Positions 1 to 9,431 of a stretch of DNA of 64,000 bases are shown here, piece by piece. The notes beneath the pieces are model-generated. The model was not told where the DNA came from. It did no database searches and worked only from the letters and a program-made list of their open reading frames with translations. The position numbers and the translations under genes were made by a program. Position 1 is the first letter of the stretch, and each line of letters begins with the position of its first letter. The stretch comes from Prescottella agglutinans. Its GTDB lineage: Bacteria; Actinomycetota; Actinomycetes; Mycobacteriales; Mycobacteriaceae. Location: NCBI RefSeq assembly GCF_004011865.1, contig NZ_RKLP01000006.1, positions 1 through 64,000 of the forward strand. The letters are read 5' to 3'.

Positions 1-23
1 GTGCGGGCATTACGGTGGGACAC

Positions 24-80
24 GAGAACCTCCGAGCGGATGTGGGCCTTAGACAAGCCACACCCCACTCGGAGGTTCTC
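24..80. repeat. Long inverted repeat downstream of asnB
   Basis: Positions 24-36 (GAGAACCTCCGAG) and 68-80 form a perfect 13-bp inverted repeat. The 31-nt loop holds a second, smaller pairing (TGTGG at 41-45 with CCACA near 58-62, then CTT with AAG). The element lies just beyond the asnB stop, so a transcription terminator or mRNA-stabilising structure is the simplest reading. The two-tier fold is larger than the other terminators here, and no T-run follows on the asnB strand. Confidence 0.6.
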
Positions 81-128
81 TTCACATCAAGCCGACACGC
101 CCGCTACCAACGTCCTGGCCGGGTACAC

Positions 129-2054
129 CTAGAGGCTGACGGGGTACACCGGCTCCTGGATCTGCGGCACGATGCGCTTCTCGACGAAGATGCCGTGCCA
201 CACCATGAAGCACAGGACCGTCCACAGCCGGCGGCTGTGATCCGACGTGCCCGCGCGGTGCTCGTTCAGCATCCGGGTGACCGCGGCCTTGTCGAAGATG
301 TGGTCGGTGCCCGACTCGGCGATCTGCTGGTGCGCCCAGTCGAAGAGCTCGGTGCCGCGCAGCCAATGCCGCAGCGGAACCGGGAAGCCCAGCTTCGCGC
401 GGTGCAGCACGTGCGGCGGGACGATGCCCTCGAGCGCCTGCCGCAGCGCGTACTTGGTGGTGTCCTTCGTGATCTTCTGATCCAGCGGCACCCGGGACGC
501 GACGTCGAAGACCTCGGGGTCGAGGAACGGCACCCGCAGCTCGAGCGAGTTGGCCATCGTCATCTTGTCGGCCTTGACGAGGATGTCGCCCCGCAGCCAG
601 GTGAACAGGTCAAGGTGCTGCATGCGCGCCACCGGATCCCAGTCGCGGGACTGCGCGTAGATCGGCGCGGTCACGTCCTGGTGCGTCCACTCGGGGCGGA
701 AGTCGCGCAGCACGGCGCGCAGCTGCGCGTCGTTGAAGCTGCGGGCGTTGCCGTAGTAGCGCTCCTCGAGCGTCATCGAACCGCGGTTGAGCAGGCTCTT
801 GCCGCGGGTGCCCTCCGGGATGCGCTCGGACAGCTTGCCCGCAGCGCGCCGCAGCGGCTTCGGCAGGTACTCGAAGGGCTTGAGCGACAGCGGCTCGCGG
901 TAGATCGTGTAGCCGCCGAACAGCTCGTCGGCGCCCTCACCGGAGAGCACCACCTTGACGTGCTTGCGGGCCTCCTTCGCGACGAACCACAGCGGCACCA
1001 GCGCCGGGTCGGCGACCGGGTCGTCGAGATACCAGATGATCTCGGGGATCGCGGCCGCGAACTCGGCGGGGGAGACGACCTTGACCACGTGCCGGGCGCC
1101 GATCGCCGCCGCGGACTCGGCCGCGACGTCCACCTCGGAGTAGCCCTCGCGCTCGAAGCCGGTGGTGAACGTGATCAGGTTCGGGTTGTGCCGCATCGCG
1201 AGCGCCGCGATGGCCGTCGAGTCGATGCCGCCCGACAGGAACGAGCCGACGGTGACGTCCGCGCGCATGTGCTTGGCGACCGAGTCCTCCAGCGCCTCCG
1301 CGATCTCCCGGTAGCGGGACTGTTCCGACCCCGCGGCGAACGGCACGGCCGGGAACTTGGGCGTGAAGTAGCGGGTGATCTCGGGATCCTTGCCCGGGGT
1401 CAGGCGCGCGTAGCAGCCCGACTCGAGGCGGCGGATCCGGGCGTGCAGCGTCTCCGGCTCGGGCACGTACTGCAGCACGGTGTAGTGCTCGATCGCGCGC
1501 GGATCGAGGTCGGTGTCGATGCCGATGACGTCGGCCAGCTCGAGCAGGCTCTTCTTCTCGCTGCCGAACGCGGTGCCGCCCGTTCCGGTCGCGATGAACA
1601 GCGGCTTGATGCCGAACGGGTCGCGGGCGACGAACAGCTCGCGGGTCTCGGTGTCCCACACCGCGAACGCGAACATGCCGCGCAGCCGGCGGACCGCGTC
1701 GGCGCCCCAGTAGTGGTACGCGGCGACGATGGCCTCGCTGTCACCCTCGGTGCGGAACTGGGCGCCGTGATCCTTCGCGAGCTCGGCGCGGACCTCGAGA
1801 TAGTTGTAGATCTCGCCGTTGAAGGTGAGCGCGTAGCGCTCCGGGTTCTCGGGCGGCCCCCAGCGCAGCGGCTGGTGGGAGTGCTCGAGGTCGATGATCG
1901 ACAGCCGGTTGAAGCCGAAGATCAGGTCGTCGTCGTGCCATGTCCCGTGCTCGTCGGGGCCACGATGGCGCAGGCAGTGCATGGCCGCATCGACGCGCGC
2001 GACCGCGTCGTCGCTGGTGCCGTCGGTGGTGAGTAGTCCGAGCAGTCCGCACAC
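129..2054 (-). CDS. asnB: Asparagine synthase (glutamine-hydrolysing)
   Basis: Converts aspartate, glutamine and ATP to asparagine in the cytoplasm. The 641-residue protein begins M-C-G-L-L, so Cys2 is the free N-terminal nucleophile of the class II glutamine amidotransferase domain (residues 1 to about 215). The GTG start is fixed by this. The synthetase domain follows, with the PPi-loop SGGIDS near residue 271. Length fits the actinobacterial AsnB family. It is divergent from ctaC across about 310 bp, the same arrangement as Rv2201 and ctaC in M. tuberculosis. In mycobacteria and corynebacteria homologues (AsnB/LtsA) amidate meso-diaminopimelate in peptidoglycan, so a wall role is equally possible. 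The family is certain; the in vivo acceptor cannot be decided from sequence. Confidence 0.95.
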   Translation of the reverse strand: MCGLLGLLTTDGTSDDAVARVDAAMHCLRHRGPDEHGTWHDDDLIFGFNRLSIIDLEHSHQPLRWGPPENPERYALTFNGEIYNYLEVRAELAKDHGAQFRTEGDSEAIVAAYHYWGADAVRRLRGMFAFAVWDTETRELFVARDPFGIKPLFIATGTGGTAFGSEKKSLLELADVIGIDTDLDPRAIEHYTVLQYVPEPETLHARIRRLESGCYARLTPGKDPEITRYFTPKFPAVPFAAGSEQSRYREIAEALEDSVAKHMRADVTVGSFLSGGIDSTAIAALAMRHNPNLITFTTGFEREGYSEVDVAAESAAAIGARHVVKVVSPAEFAAAIPEIIWYLDDPVADPALVPLWFVAKEARKHVKVVLSGEGADELFGGYTIYREPLSLKPFEYLPKPLRRAAGKLSERIPEGTRGKSLLNRGSMTLEERYYGNARSFNDAQLRAVLRDFRPEWTHQDVTAPIYAQSRDWDPVARMQHLDLFTWLRGDILVKADKMTMANSLELRVPFLDPEVFDVASRVPLDQKITKDTTKYALRQALEGIVPPHVLHRAKLGFPVPLRHWLRGTELFDWAHQQIAESGTDHIFDKAAVTRMLNEHRAGTSDHSRRLWTVLCFMVWHGIFVEKRIVPQIQEPVYPVSL

Positions 2055-2363
2055 AGCGTCCAGTACCTCGATTCAGAGTCGATTGTCGGTCGGAACGCGA
2101 CCGCCCCGATGCGCGACGGCGAATTCCCCAGGGAAGTATGCCGCAGTTTCCGCGCGGGGACCGTCGGTGGACCGTGCGCGTGCATCGCGATCTCAGCTGA
2201 ATCCCAGGTGGGAAGCGTACGGTGGAGGGTCGTTGGTCCCGACTCCAACACGGGCGCCTACCCGAGAGTGGAGGATCGGCGCCTTTGGTCTACGCTGCGT
2301 AGTAATTGGGCCTTCCCTTCGGGTGTGCCCTAGTGGAATTGCGGCGATCAGGAAGGCGTGAAC
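2055..2363. promoter_or_regulatory. Divergent asnB/ctaC intergenic region
   Basis: This stretch of about 310 bp separates the divergent asnB and ctaC genes and must hold both promoters. A TACGCT hexamer at 2291-2296 is a possible -10 box for ctaC, but no good -35 is seen 17 bp upstream. AGGAAGG at 2350-2356 is the ctaC ribosome binding site. I see no gene in it. Confidence 0.4.
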
Positions 2364-3422
2364 GTGGCGCAAGGTCGGATCCTTCGGCGAGCCGGGCTGG
2401 CAGCATCTCTCGGCATAGCTGCCATGCTGTTGTCGGGTTGTTCAATCGACAATTCGGTGCTTCGCTTCGGGTGGCCATCGGGAGTTACCCCGCAGGCCGA
2501 ACGTATGCGCGAACTGTGGACGTGGTCGGTCATCGCCGCCCTCGTCATGGGTGTCATCGTGTGGGGCCTCACCTTCTGGGTGGTCGTCTTCCACCGCAAG
2601 AAGAAGGACTCGCCCGAGTTCCCGCGTCAGACGGCATACAACGTGCCGCTGGAGCTCTTCTACACGGCCGTACCGTTCGTGATCATCGCTGTGCTCTTCT
2701 ACTTCACCGTGGTCGTTCAGAACTACGTGACCGAGAAGAAGGACAACCCGAACGTCGTGGTGGATGTCACCGCGTACCAGTGGAACTGGAAGTTCGGTTA
2801 CCGCACCATCGACCTCGGCGACGGCACCGCCAAGTACGAGGGCACCGATGAGGCCGCCACCGCGGCCGCACTCGCCGCGTCGAAGCCGGAGGGCGTCGAC
2901 GAGCACGGCAACGAGAAGATCGGCCCGATCCACGGCAAGAACACGCAGGATCTGTCCTACCTGCACTACGACAAGATCGAGACCGTCGGCTCCAGCAACG
3001 AGGTTCCGATCCTCGTTCTGCCGACCGGCAAGCGCATCGAGTTCGTGCTCGCGTCCTCGGACGTCATCCACTCCTTCTGGGTGCCGGAGTTCCTGTTCAA
3101 GCGTGACGTGAACCCGAACCCGAAGGAGAACCACTCGGACAACGTCTTCCAGATCAGCGAGATCGAGAAGGAAGGCGCGTTCGTGGGCCGCTGCGCCGAG
3201 ATGTGCGGCACCTTCCACGCGATGATGAACTTCGAGGTCCGTGCAGTGACGCCGGAGAAGTTCGAGAAGTACATCGAGGCTCGCAAGCCCGTCGAGGAAG
3301 GCGGCAAGGGCCTGAACACCGCTGAGGCACTGGCGTCGATCGGTGAGTCGCCGACCGCGACTTCCACCTCGCCGTTCTACACCGACCGCACCGTGCGCGA
3401 GGCATCGGTCAGCGGCAACTGA
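2364..3422 (+). CDS. ctaC: Cytochrome c oxidase subunit II (lipoprotein)
   Basis: Subunit II of the aa3 terminal oxidase, which receives electrons from the diheme cytochrome c of the bc1 complex. The protein has a lipoprotein signal peptide with lipobox LSGC near residue 25, two transmembrane helices (about residues 52-74 and 95-117) and a periplasmic cupredoxin domain. The CuA ligands are in C-x-E-M-C-x3-H-x2-M near residues 276-287. The start GTG at 2364 lies 7 nt after AGGAAGG. The alternative GTG at 2358 is only 1 nt from it. A charged insert of about 40 residues around position 170 is seen in actinobacterial CtaC. ctaF follows 35 bp downstream. Confidence 0.95.
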   Translation: MAQGRILRRAGLAASLGIAAMLLSGCSIDNSVLRFGWPSGVTPQAERMRELWTWSVIAALVMGVIVWGLTFWVVVFHRKKKDSPEFPRQTAYNVPLELFYTAVPFVIIAVLFYFTVVVQNYVTEKKDNPNVVVDVTAYQWNWKFGYRTIDLGDGTAKYEGTDEAATAAALAASKPEGVDEHGNEKIGPIHGKNTQDLSYLHYDKIETVGSSNEVPILVLPTGKRIEFVLASSDVIHSFWVPEFLFKRDVNPNPKENHSDNVFQISEIEKEGAFVGRCAEMCGTFHAMMNFEVRAVTPEKFEKYIEARKPVEEGGKGLNTAEALASIGESPTATSTSPFYTDRTVREASVSGN

Positions 3423-3457
3423 CCCCCGAGCACCCCTGACCAAGGACAAGAACTGAT

Positions 3458-3874
3458 ATGAAGATCGAAGCCAAGCTCTTCGAGATCCTGACGGTGTTCT
3501 TCATTCTCGTCGCGATCGTCTACGGCGTCTTCACCGCCATGTCGCGCACCGGAATCGAGTGGGCCGGCCTGACCGCGATCGTCCTGTCGGCGGGTCTGAG
3601 CCTCATCGTCGGAACGTACTTCCGGTTCGTGGCGCGTCGTCTCGACACCCGCCCCGAGGACTACGAGGAGGCGGAGATCTCCGACGGCTCCGGCGATCTG
3701 GGCTTCTTCAGCCCGGGTAGCTTCTGGCCCATCCTGCTGGCCGGTGCCGCCGCGATCGCCGCTCTGTCGCTGGCCTTCTTCCAGCCGTGGATGATCGTCA
3801 TCGCGGTGGTGCTGGTCCTCACGGCCGCCGCAGGACTGGTCTTCGAGTACCACCTCGGACCCGAGAAGCACTAG
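3458..3874 (+). CDS. ctaF: Cytochrome c oxidase subunit IV (actinobacterial type)
   Basis: Small integral membrane subunit of the aa3 oxidase, homologous to Rv2199c. Its 138 residues contain four hydrophobic helices (about 8-28, 33-55, 86-104 and 108-128) and a polar loop rich in Asp and Glu between helices 2 and 3. It starts at ATG preceded by AAGGACAAG and ends 16 bp before a strong hairpin. It is almost certainly cotranscribed with ctaC. The family is found only in actinobacteria and is needed for oxidase assembly; it has no catalytic residues to check. Confidence 0.93.
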   Translation: MKIEAKLFEILTVFFILVAIVYGVFTAMSRTGIEWAGLTAIVLSAGLSLIVGTYFRFVARRLDTRPEDYEEAEISDGSGDLGFFSPGSFWPILLAGAAAIAALSLAFFQPWMIVIAVVLVLTAAAGLVFEYHLGPEKH

Positions 3875-3890
3875 CTCTCGCCCAGATCGA

Positions 3891-3933
3891 CGCCGAAGGC
3901 GCCGAACCCGACAAGGGTTCGGCGCCTTCGGCG
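3891..3933. terminator. Bidirectional terminator, ctaF / DUF1254 gene
   Basis: A perfect 19-bp inverted repeat (3891-3909 and 3915-3933) with a 5-nt loop (GACAA) sits between the convergent ctaF and DUF1254 genes. The stem is GC-rich and lacks a long T-tract, which is common in actinobacterial terminators. Confidence 0.85.
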
Positions 3934-3951
3934 TTCGCGTGCCGGAATCGG

Positions 3952-5382
3952 TCAGCCGCGCGGGAGCGGGGTCTCCTCGAGTTCGCTCGGCTGCCAGGTC
4001 TTCTCGAACCACGGTTCGAGGGGGCCGTAGAGCCGCAGCATCGGGAACCAGCTCTTGTTCGGCACGGTCTGGATCCAGTTCGCCTCCTTGCCCGCGGGCG
4101 CGGTCGGTCCGAACCACAGGACGAACGATCCGTCCGGCTCGGGTTCGACCGTTCCGGTCAGGCTCATCAGGCTCGGATACGGATTGTCCGTCTGCAGGAG
4201 CGACCGGGTCTGGGTGTCGTAGATGTCGACGGACCAGAAGTTCTTCGCCGGCGGATTCGGCGGCAGCGTGAGCCGATAGGTCCTGCCGCCGTCGAGGATC
4301 CGCCCCTGAGCGTCCTCGGCCGTGTAGGCGTACGCGGACCCGGCGCCCACCTGGGCGTGAGCCATCGCCGGGGTGATCACCGTGGCGAAGTAGTGGAACT
4401 GGGTGCGGGCGTCGAGCAGTCGCGCGTGGTTGTCGAGGAATTCGTAGCTGCCGCCGACGAACGCCTCCTTCCAGGACGATCCCTCGAACACGAAGCTGTC
4501 CGGGTTGCGGGGCGAGTAGACCAGCGCGCGGCTGATCCCGGCGGCCGTCTTCGCGGCGGCGTCCAGGATGCCGCGCAGACGCTCGTCCGGATCGAACTTC
4601 CGGCCGTGCTGGATCCCGATCGCGGCGAGTTGACCGGCCCGCTCGGGATCGAGGGAGTCGGCGGGCTCCTCCTGAACCAGTTCGTCGAGTTCCTCGAAGA
4701 ACGAGAAGTCGTTCGCGTGCACGGTGTTGAACTGCTTGTCGGCGACGTTCACGAACGTCGTCGGCGGCGGGTCCGCGGCCTCGGTCAGCCGGTAGACGCG
4801 GGTCTGTTTCATCGCCTCGACACCGCCGAGCGCCCGGAGCACGACCCAGTTGGTGTAGGTCGGTGTCCGGTAGACGTAGTAGCCGTCCGGTTCGGCCCCC
4901 TCGTGGCCGGGCGGCAGGAACAGGTACTTGCCGCCCGCACCCTTGTCCGGGCCGGCGATGCCCATGTCGGCGACGTAGCGGAACCAGAAGTCGTCCACCA
5001 CACACAGCGACTGCGTGGGCGGTTCGATGACCACCGGGCCGTCGCGCAGGTCGATGAACATCGTGCCGTAGGTGGTCTCCGTGTTCGGGGTGAGAAAGTA
5101 GCTACCCGAGTTCGCCCGGGGTTCGGTGAAGGCGACAATTCCCGGGCCGTCGATGCCGACGCTGCGGAATCCGGTGCGCATCGCCACCAGGGACGCTCCG
5201 GGCACCGCGTTGAGGAACACCTCGATTCCGCGCAGGAAGTCGAGCCCGTCGTACAGGGTCCGCGTGGTGTCCGGAAGCGGGACACCGTCGAAGAAGTCGA
5301 ACGTGCCGATCGGTGTCTCGATGCTGTCCGGGACACCGACGCCGAAGGCTTCGGGTGTCAGCGCATTGCCGTGGTGCTCCAA
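3952..5382 (-). CDS. DUF1254/DUF1214 domain protein
   Basis: The 476-residue protein has an N-terminal DUF1254 region (about 40-170) and a C-terminal DUF1214 region (about 350-460). This two-domain architecture is widespread in actinobacteria and proteobacteria and has no settled biochemical role. No signal peptide or membrane helix is visible. The chosen start is TTG at 5382, because GAGGAGGAACA lies directly upstream. A GTG at 5397 would overlap that ribosome binding site. The gene is not in the M. tuberculosis version of this locus, where mmpS3 and Rv2197c lie between the oxidase and bc1 genes, so it is probably an accessory insertion. It stands alone, convergent with ctaF. Confidence 0.85.
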   Translation of the reverse strand: MEHHGNALTPEAFGVGVPDSIETPIGTFDFFDGVPLPDTTRTLYDGLDFLRGIEVFLNAVPGASLVAMRTGFRSVGIDGPGIVAFTEPRANSGSYFLTPNTETTYGTMFIDLRDGPVVIEPPTQSLCVVDDFWFRYVADMGIAGPDKGAGGKYLFLPPGHEGAEPDGYYVYRTPTYTNWVVLRALGGVEAMKQTRVYRLTEAADPPPTTFVNVADKQFNTVHANDFSFFEELDELVQEEPADSLDPERAGQLAAIGIQHGRKFDPDERLRGILDAAAKTAAGISRALVYSPRNPDSFVFEGSSWKEAFVGGSYEFLDNHARLLDARTQFHYFATVITPAMAHAQVGAGSAYAYTAEDAQGRILDGGRTYRLTLPPNPPAKNFWSVDIYDTQTRSLLQTDNPYPSLMSLTGTVEPEPDGSFVLWFGPTAPAGKEANWIQTVPNKSWFPMLRLYGPLEPWFEKTWQPSELEETPLPRG

Positions 5383-6161
5383 TGTTCCTCCTCGCACGAC
5401 ATGGGTCGGTCAGCGTGACCCTAGTTCCGCAGCACCGCCACCTCCTCACCCTTACGGGGTGACACTGATCCTCCAGCGGCTGGGCGTCCAGGATGCGGAG
5501 GTCCGTCGAATGCGCCGGACCGATCGTCCGAGCCCACCACGCGCCAGCAGTCGTGATGGGGCGCGGCGGTGTACCGGGATCGAGGGCCCTGCGGAAGTCT
5601 CGCGAGCCAACTGGCTGGGGCACACGAAGATCGCGTGAGTTGAGATTCGTCCGGGCCGCGGACATTTCGTAGGCTCCGATCGCTCGGAGGTGCAGCGCAA
5701 GCATCGAACTTGGCATACCGGCTAAACCAGCGACGCCAGCCGACGCGCCCGAGATCCGTCAAAGTAGCGAGGCGCGCTAGTCTTCGCTGCATCTCGCCGG
5801 TTGCCCCAGTGAGCTAGGCCCCGGCACCAGCGAGATGATCGACTCGAAGGAGGTCGCCCGAATCCGGGCGCCTACCAGCGAAGCGATCCGCAGCGCCGCT
5901 GAGATTCGACACCCAGCGACACAAGATCCACGACGTCGTCCGCCACGCGAACCGCCGCCTCTAGGTCGACAGGGACGCCTATGGCGCTGCGAGTTGGTAG
6001 CTGACCCCGGTGGAGGTCCTCGACGGGAACAGTCAACTCGACGACCGGTAGATCGTCATGGCAGCAGCCGGGTAACAGTGCGGACCGTTAGCCGGACGGC
6101 CGGGAGACGGCAGGACTACAGTCGGCCGGACTCGTCCTTCGACCGCGAGGTGGGGATCGCG
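5383..6161. other. Gene-poor, possibly decayed DNA
   Basis: No convincing intact gene is present in these 779 bp. On the minus strand a short open frame of about 65 codons ends at 5872. It contains coding-like sequence (VPVDLEAAVRVADDVVDL) but has no plausible start or domain, so it may be the remnant of a lost gene. The stretch is richer in stop codons than its neighbours, in all frames. No transposase, terminal repeat or tRNA was seen. Confidence 0.4.
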
Positions 6162-6518
6162 ATGAACCTGATCAAGAAGGTGGCAGCATCGGCGCTCGTC
6201 ACCGGAGCGGTATTCGTCGGAGCCGGGACCGCGCACGCGGACCCGCCGCCGACCACCCAGCCGCCACTGACCAAACAGCAGGCACTCGACAACATGTTGA
6301 ACGAGTTGGGCATCGGCTGGGAGCAGGGCGGCGCCGCGGGGGCCGCGACGGGCTCCGCGATAGGCCTCGGCATCGGCTGCGTATCGATGTTCCCCGGCAG
6401 CCTCGCCGGCTGCATCATCGGCGGCCCGACCGGCGCCGTCATCGGAGGCCTCATCGGTATCGGCAACGGCAACCCGAAGGCCCAGCAAGCCATCGAAACG
6501 TACCTGAACACTCCCTAG
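6162..6518 (+). CDS. Small secreted glycine-rich protein
   Basis: The 118-residue product has a clear Sec signal peptide (MNLIKKVAASAL, hydrophobic core, then AHA-DPPPT cleavage near residue 27). The mature part begins with a Pro/Thr stretch and a short amphipathic segment. It ends in a Gly/Ala-rich hydrophobic stretch (about 58-105) with GxxxG spacing like a glycine zipper, and two cysteines that could form a disulphide. ATG at 6162 is preceded by GGGGATCGCG. The long upstream reading frame lacks coding character, so this start is preferred. Similar small secreted proteins are common in Rhodococcus and Nocardia. The function is unknown; insertion into membrane or envelope is inferred from the zipper-like region. 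Confidence 0.75.
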   Translation: MNLIKKVAASALVTGAVFVGAGTAHADPPPTTQPPLTKQQALDNMLNELGIGWEQGGAAGAATGSAIGLGIGCVSMFPGSLAGCIIGGPTGAVIGGLIGIGNGNPKAQQAIETYLNTP

Positions 6519-6597
6519 TCCGAAACACCCCGCAACTGGACGACCAGCTGAGGAGTCCTGGCAGGGGAGGGGAGCGGCGCCTCCACGCACACCGAAA

Positions 6598-6637
6598 CGG
6601 GAAAGGCCCGAACCCGTGAGGGTTCGGGCCTTTCCCG
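6598..6637. terminator. Bidirectional terminator before qcrB stop
   Basis: An 18-bp perfect inverted repeat (6598-6615 and 6620-6637) with loop GTGA lies between the small secreted protein gene and the convergent qcrB gene. Confidence 0.85.
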
Positions 6638-6651
6638 TCAGTCTCGGCGAA

Positions 6652-8298
6652 CTAGTGCGCTTCGCCGTCGCCGGAGCCGTTTCCGCGGTTGCGGTCCTGG
6701 TACTCCGTGAGAATCCGAAGCTGCTCGTGCTCGGCTGCGTGATCGGCAGCCTCGAGAGCCTGGCTCTGCTCGACCGGGTCGGGGGTGACCCAGCTGCCCG
6801 AGCCGGGCTTGCCGGCCGAACCGAGCTTGTTCATCTTCTTCGGGATCGCAGCACCCTGGTACTCCAGCGGGATCGGGTGGCCGTGATCGTCGACCGGGCC
6901 GAGCGGCTGGTGGATCTCGACGTACTCACCGTGCGGCAGGCGCTTGATGATGCCGGTCTCGATGCCGTGCTCGAGCACCGCGCGGTCGCTCCGCTGCAGA
7001 CCGATGCAGAAGCGGTAGGTCACGTAGTACGCGAGCGGAGGCAGGACCACCATGCCGATACGACCGATCCAGGTCATCGCGTTGAGCGAGATGTCCAGGT
7101 GGTACGCGATGATGTCGTTGACACAGGAGATCGTGAGCACCAGGTAGAACGCGATGGCCATCGCGCCGATGCCGGTGCGGACCGGGACGTCACGCGGACG
7201 CTGCAGCAGGTTGTGGTGCGCGTCGTCCTTCGTGAACTTCTTCTCGATCCACGGGTACGCGATCAGCAGTGCGAACACGATGCCCATGATCAGTGCGACA
7301 GCGAACACGGCGGGGATCGTGTACCGGTCGAACAGGTAGATCTCCCACGCCGGCCACAGACGCGCCATGCCGTCGGTCCACATCATGTAGAAGTCGGGCT
7401 GCGAGCCGGCCGACACCTGCGACGGGTTGTACGGGCCGATGTTCCAGATCGGGTTGATCTGCAGGACGCCGCCCATGATCGCCAGGATGCCGAACGTGAA
7501 CGCGAAGAACGCGCCGCCCTTGAGGGCGAACACCGGGAGGATCCGGACGCCGACGACGTTCTGCTCGGTTCGGCCGGGGCCGGGGAACTGCGTGTGCTTC
7601 TGGTACCACACCAGCGCCAGGTGGGCGGCGATGAGGGCCAGCAGGATGCCCGGGACGAGCAGCACGTGCGCGACGTACAGGCGCGGGATGATCAGGGTGC
7701 CGGGGAAGTCTCCACCGAAGATCAGCCAGTGCAGCCACGTGCCGGCGATCGGAACACTCAGCGTGATGCCGGACAGCGCGGCGCGCAGACCCGTACCGGA
7801 GAGAAGGTCGTCGGGCAGCGAGTAGCCGAAGAAGCCCTCGAACATCGCCAGGATCAGCAGCAGCGAGCCGATGACCCAGTTCGCCTCACGCGGGCGACGG
7901 AACGCGCCGGTGAAGAAGATGCGCAGCAGGTGCACGATGATCGACGCGGCGAACATCAGCGCAGCCCAGTGGTGGATCTGCCGGACGAACAGACCGCCGC
8001 GAACCTCGAACGAGATGTTCAGCGTGGTCTCGTAGGCGCGGGACATCTCGACGCCGCGGAGCGGCTCGTACGCACCGTTGTAGGTGACCTCGGCCAGCGA
8101 CGGGTCGAAGAACAGCGTCAGGTAGACACCCGAGATCAGCAGGATGATGAAGCTGTAGAGCGCGATCTCGCCGAGCATGAAAGACCAATGGGTCGGGAAG
8201 ACCTTGTTGATCTGCCGCTTCATGCCTGCCGCGAGGTGGTAGCGGGAGTCGACTGCCTCTGCTTGGGCGGCAACTCTGGATGGAGTGGTAGTGGTCAC
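6652..8298 (-). CDS. qcrB: Cytochrome bc1 complex cytochrome b subunit
   Basis: Di-haem b subunit of the menaquinol:cytochrome c oxidoreductase, carrying both quinone sites. It is the target of Q203-type inhibitors in mycobacteria. The protein has about eight to nine transmembrane helices, with paired histidines in helices II and IV (for example HHWAA, and [16 protein letters not shown]). It has the long hydrophilic C-terminal tail typical of actinobacterial QcrB. The start GTG at 8298 overlaps the qcrA stop as GTGA and follows GGGAG. It gives 548 residues, close to the mycobacterial length. A TTG at 8313 would lengthen the overlap. Last gene of ctaE-qcrC-qcrA-qcrB. Confidence 0.95.
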   Translation of the reverse strand: MTTTTPSRVAAQAEAVDSRYHLAAGMKRQINKVFPTHWSFMLGEIALYSFIILLISGVYLTLFFDPSLAEVTYNGAYEPLRGVEMSRAYETTLNISFEVRGGLFVRQIHHWAALMFAASIIVHLLRIFFTGAFRRPREANWVIGSLLLILAMFEGFFGYSLPDDLLSGTGLRAALSGITLSVPIAGTWLHWLIFGGDFPGTLIIPRLYVAHVLLVPGILLALIAAHLALVWYQKHTQFPGPGRTEQNVVGVRILPVFALKGGAFFAFTFGILAIMGGVLQINPIWNIGPYNPSQVSAGSQPDFYMMWTDGMARLWPAWEIYLFDRYTIPAVFAVALIMGIVFALLIAYPWIEKKFTKDDAHHNLLQRPRDVPVRTGIGAMAIAFYLVLTISCVNDIIAYHLDISLNAMTWIGRIGMVVLPPLAYYVTYRFCIGLQRSDRAVLEHGIETGIIKRLPHGEYVEIHQPLGPVDDHGHPIPLEYQGAAIPKKMNKLGSAGKPGSGSWVTPDPVEQSQALEAADHAAEHEQLRILTEYQDRNRGNGSGDGEAH

Positions 8299-9431
8299 GG
8301 TCGACGCTCCCAAAATGCCGGGCCGAGGGCTTCGATGAAGTCACCGTTGGCGACGAGGTAGCCCTCTTCGTTCACAGTAATAGGCAGCTGCGGAAGAGCA
8401 CGAGCGGCGGGACCGAAAATCGGCTTGCCGTACTGCAGCGCGTCGAACTGCGACTGGTGGCAGGGGCACAGGATCCGGTTGGTCTGCTGCTCGTACAGCG
8501 AGGTGGGGCAGCCGAGGTGGGTGCAGATCTTCGAGTAGGCGATGTAGTCGCCGTAGTTGAAGCTCTCCTGGCCCTTGCGCTTGACAGCCCTCTCGGCGTC
8601 CTCGGTGCGCAGACGGATGAGCATGACGGCGTTGCGGATACCGCGCAGCGCCTTGAACAGCTCCTCGTCGTTGCCACGCTCGGACTCACGGAACGGGAAG
8701 ACCGTCTCCATGCCGCCGGCGTCGAGGTCCTCCGGGCGCACCAGCACGATGTCGTGCGGACGGCCGGTGTCGCGACGCAGGTAGATCGTCTCGCCCTCGT
8801 AGCGGGGGGTCCAGCCGGACACCCACAGCGGGGAGTTGTCGCCCTTGGCCCACGGGTTCTTGATCATGCCGCCGAGGGGCATGACCGACATGACGCCGAT
8901 GGCGCCGCCACCGAAGATCAGGCTGCGCTTGATCATCTTGCGGCGGCCGATCGTCGACTTGTCCAGAGTGTCGGTCAGCTGGGCCCCGAGGGTCCGCTTG
9001 TCGACCTCGGCCGAACCGCCGTCGTGGCGGTCCTGGATCGAGACCTCTTCGGGGATGAACTTCTTGGTGAACTTCACCGCGCCGACGCCGACACCGAGGA
9101 TCGCGAGACCCATCGTGAAGCCGATCAGCGGGGTGTACAGGTTGTACGCCCAGTAGGTGTCGTCGCCCTCGCCGGCCCACTCCCACGGCCAGAACAGGAA
9201 GATGCCGATGAAGGCGAGCGCCGAGATGCCGGCGAGGATGAACCAGAAGGCCACCGAGCGCTCAGCGCGCTTCTCGGCCTTGGTGCCCTCGACCGCCCAG
9301 CGATCCTTCTGGAACGCCACATCGACGCCGTCGAGATTGGTACCGAGCTCGACGAGTTCGTCCCGGCTCATCCGGTCGAGTTCGTCGTCCGTGTACTTCT
9401 TCGGCGTGCCGCCGCTGCCGGCGTCGCTCAT
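8295..9431 (-). CDS. qcrA: Rieske iron-sulphur subunit of bc1 complex
   Basis: Carries the 2Fe-2S cluster that accepts electrons from menaquinol. The 378-residue protein has an N-terminal cytoplasmic region and three hydrophobic helices (about 75-100, 110-130 and 175-195), which is the actinobacterial form. The C-terminal Rieske fold has cluster ligands in CTHLGC and CPCHQS near residues 302-325. ATG at 9431 overlaps the qcrC stop as ATGA; the longer frame upstream lies inside qcrC. It is translationally coupled to both neighbours. Confidence 0.95.
   Translation of the reverse strand: MSDAGSGGTPKKYTDDELDRMSRDELVELGTNLDGVDVAFQKDRWAVEGTKAEKRAERSVAFWFILAGISALAFIGIFLFWPWEWAGEGDDTYWAYNLYTPLIGFTMGLAILGVGVGAVKFTKKFIPEEVSIQDRHDGGSAEVDKRTLGAQLTDTLDKSTIGRRKMIKRSLIFGGGAIGVMSVMPLGGMIKNPWAKGDNSPLWVSGWTPRYEGETIYLRRDTGRPHDIVLVRPEDLDAGGMETVFPFRESERGNDEELFKALRGIRNAVMLIRLRTEDAERAVKRKGQESFNYGDYIAYSKICTHLGCPTSLYEQQTNRILCPCHQSQFDALQYGKPIFGPAARALPQLPITVNEEGYLVANGDFIEALGPAFWERRP

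Noticed and set aside
15-2036. 673-codon open frame antisense to asnB
   Set aside because: It has no ribosome binding site or domain. It mirrors asnB codons, and long antisense frames are expected at this GC content. The same applies to long antisense frames over qcrB (6616-8361), fadD15 (20014-21942), crtO (43507-45126) and others.
5383-6161. Possible insertion sequence or prophage remnant
   Set aside because: No transposase or integrase motifs, terminal inverted repeats, target duplications or tRNA are visible. It is described only as gene-poor DNA.
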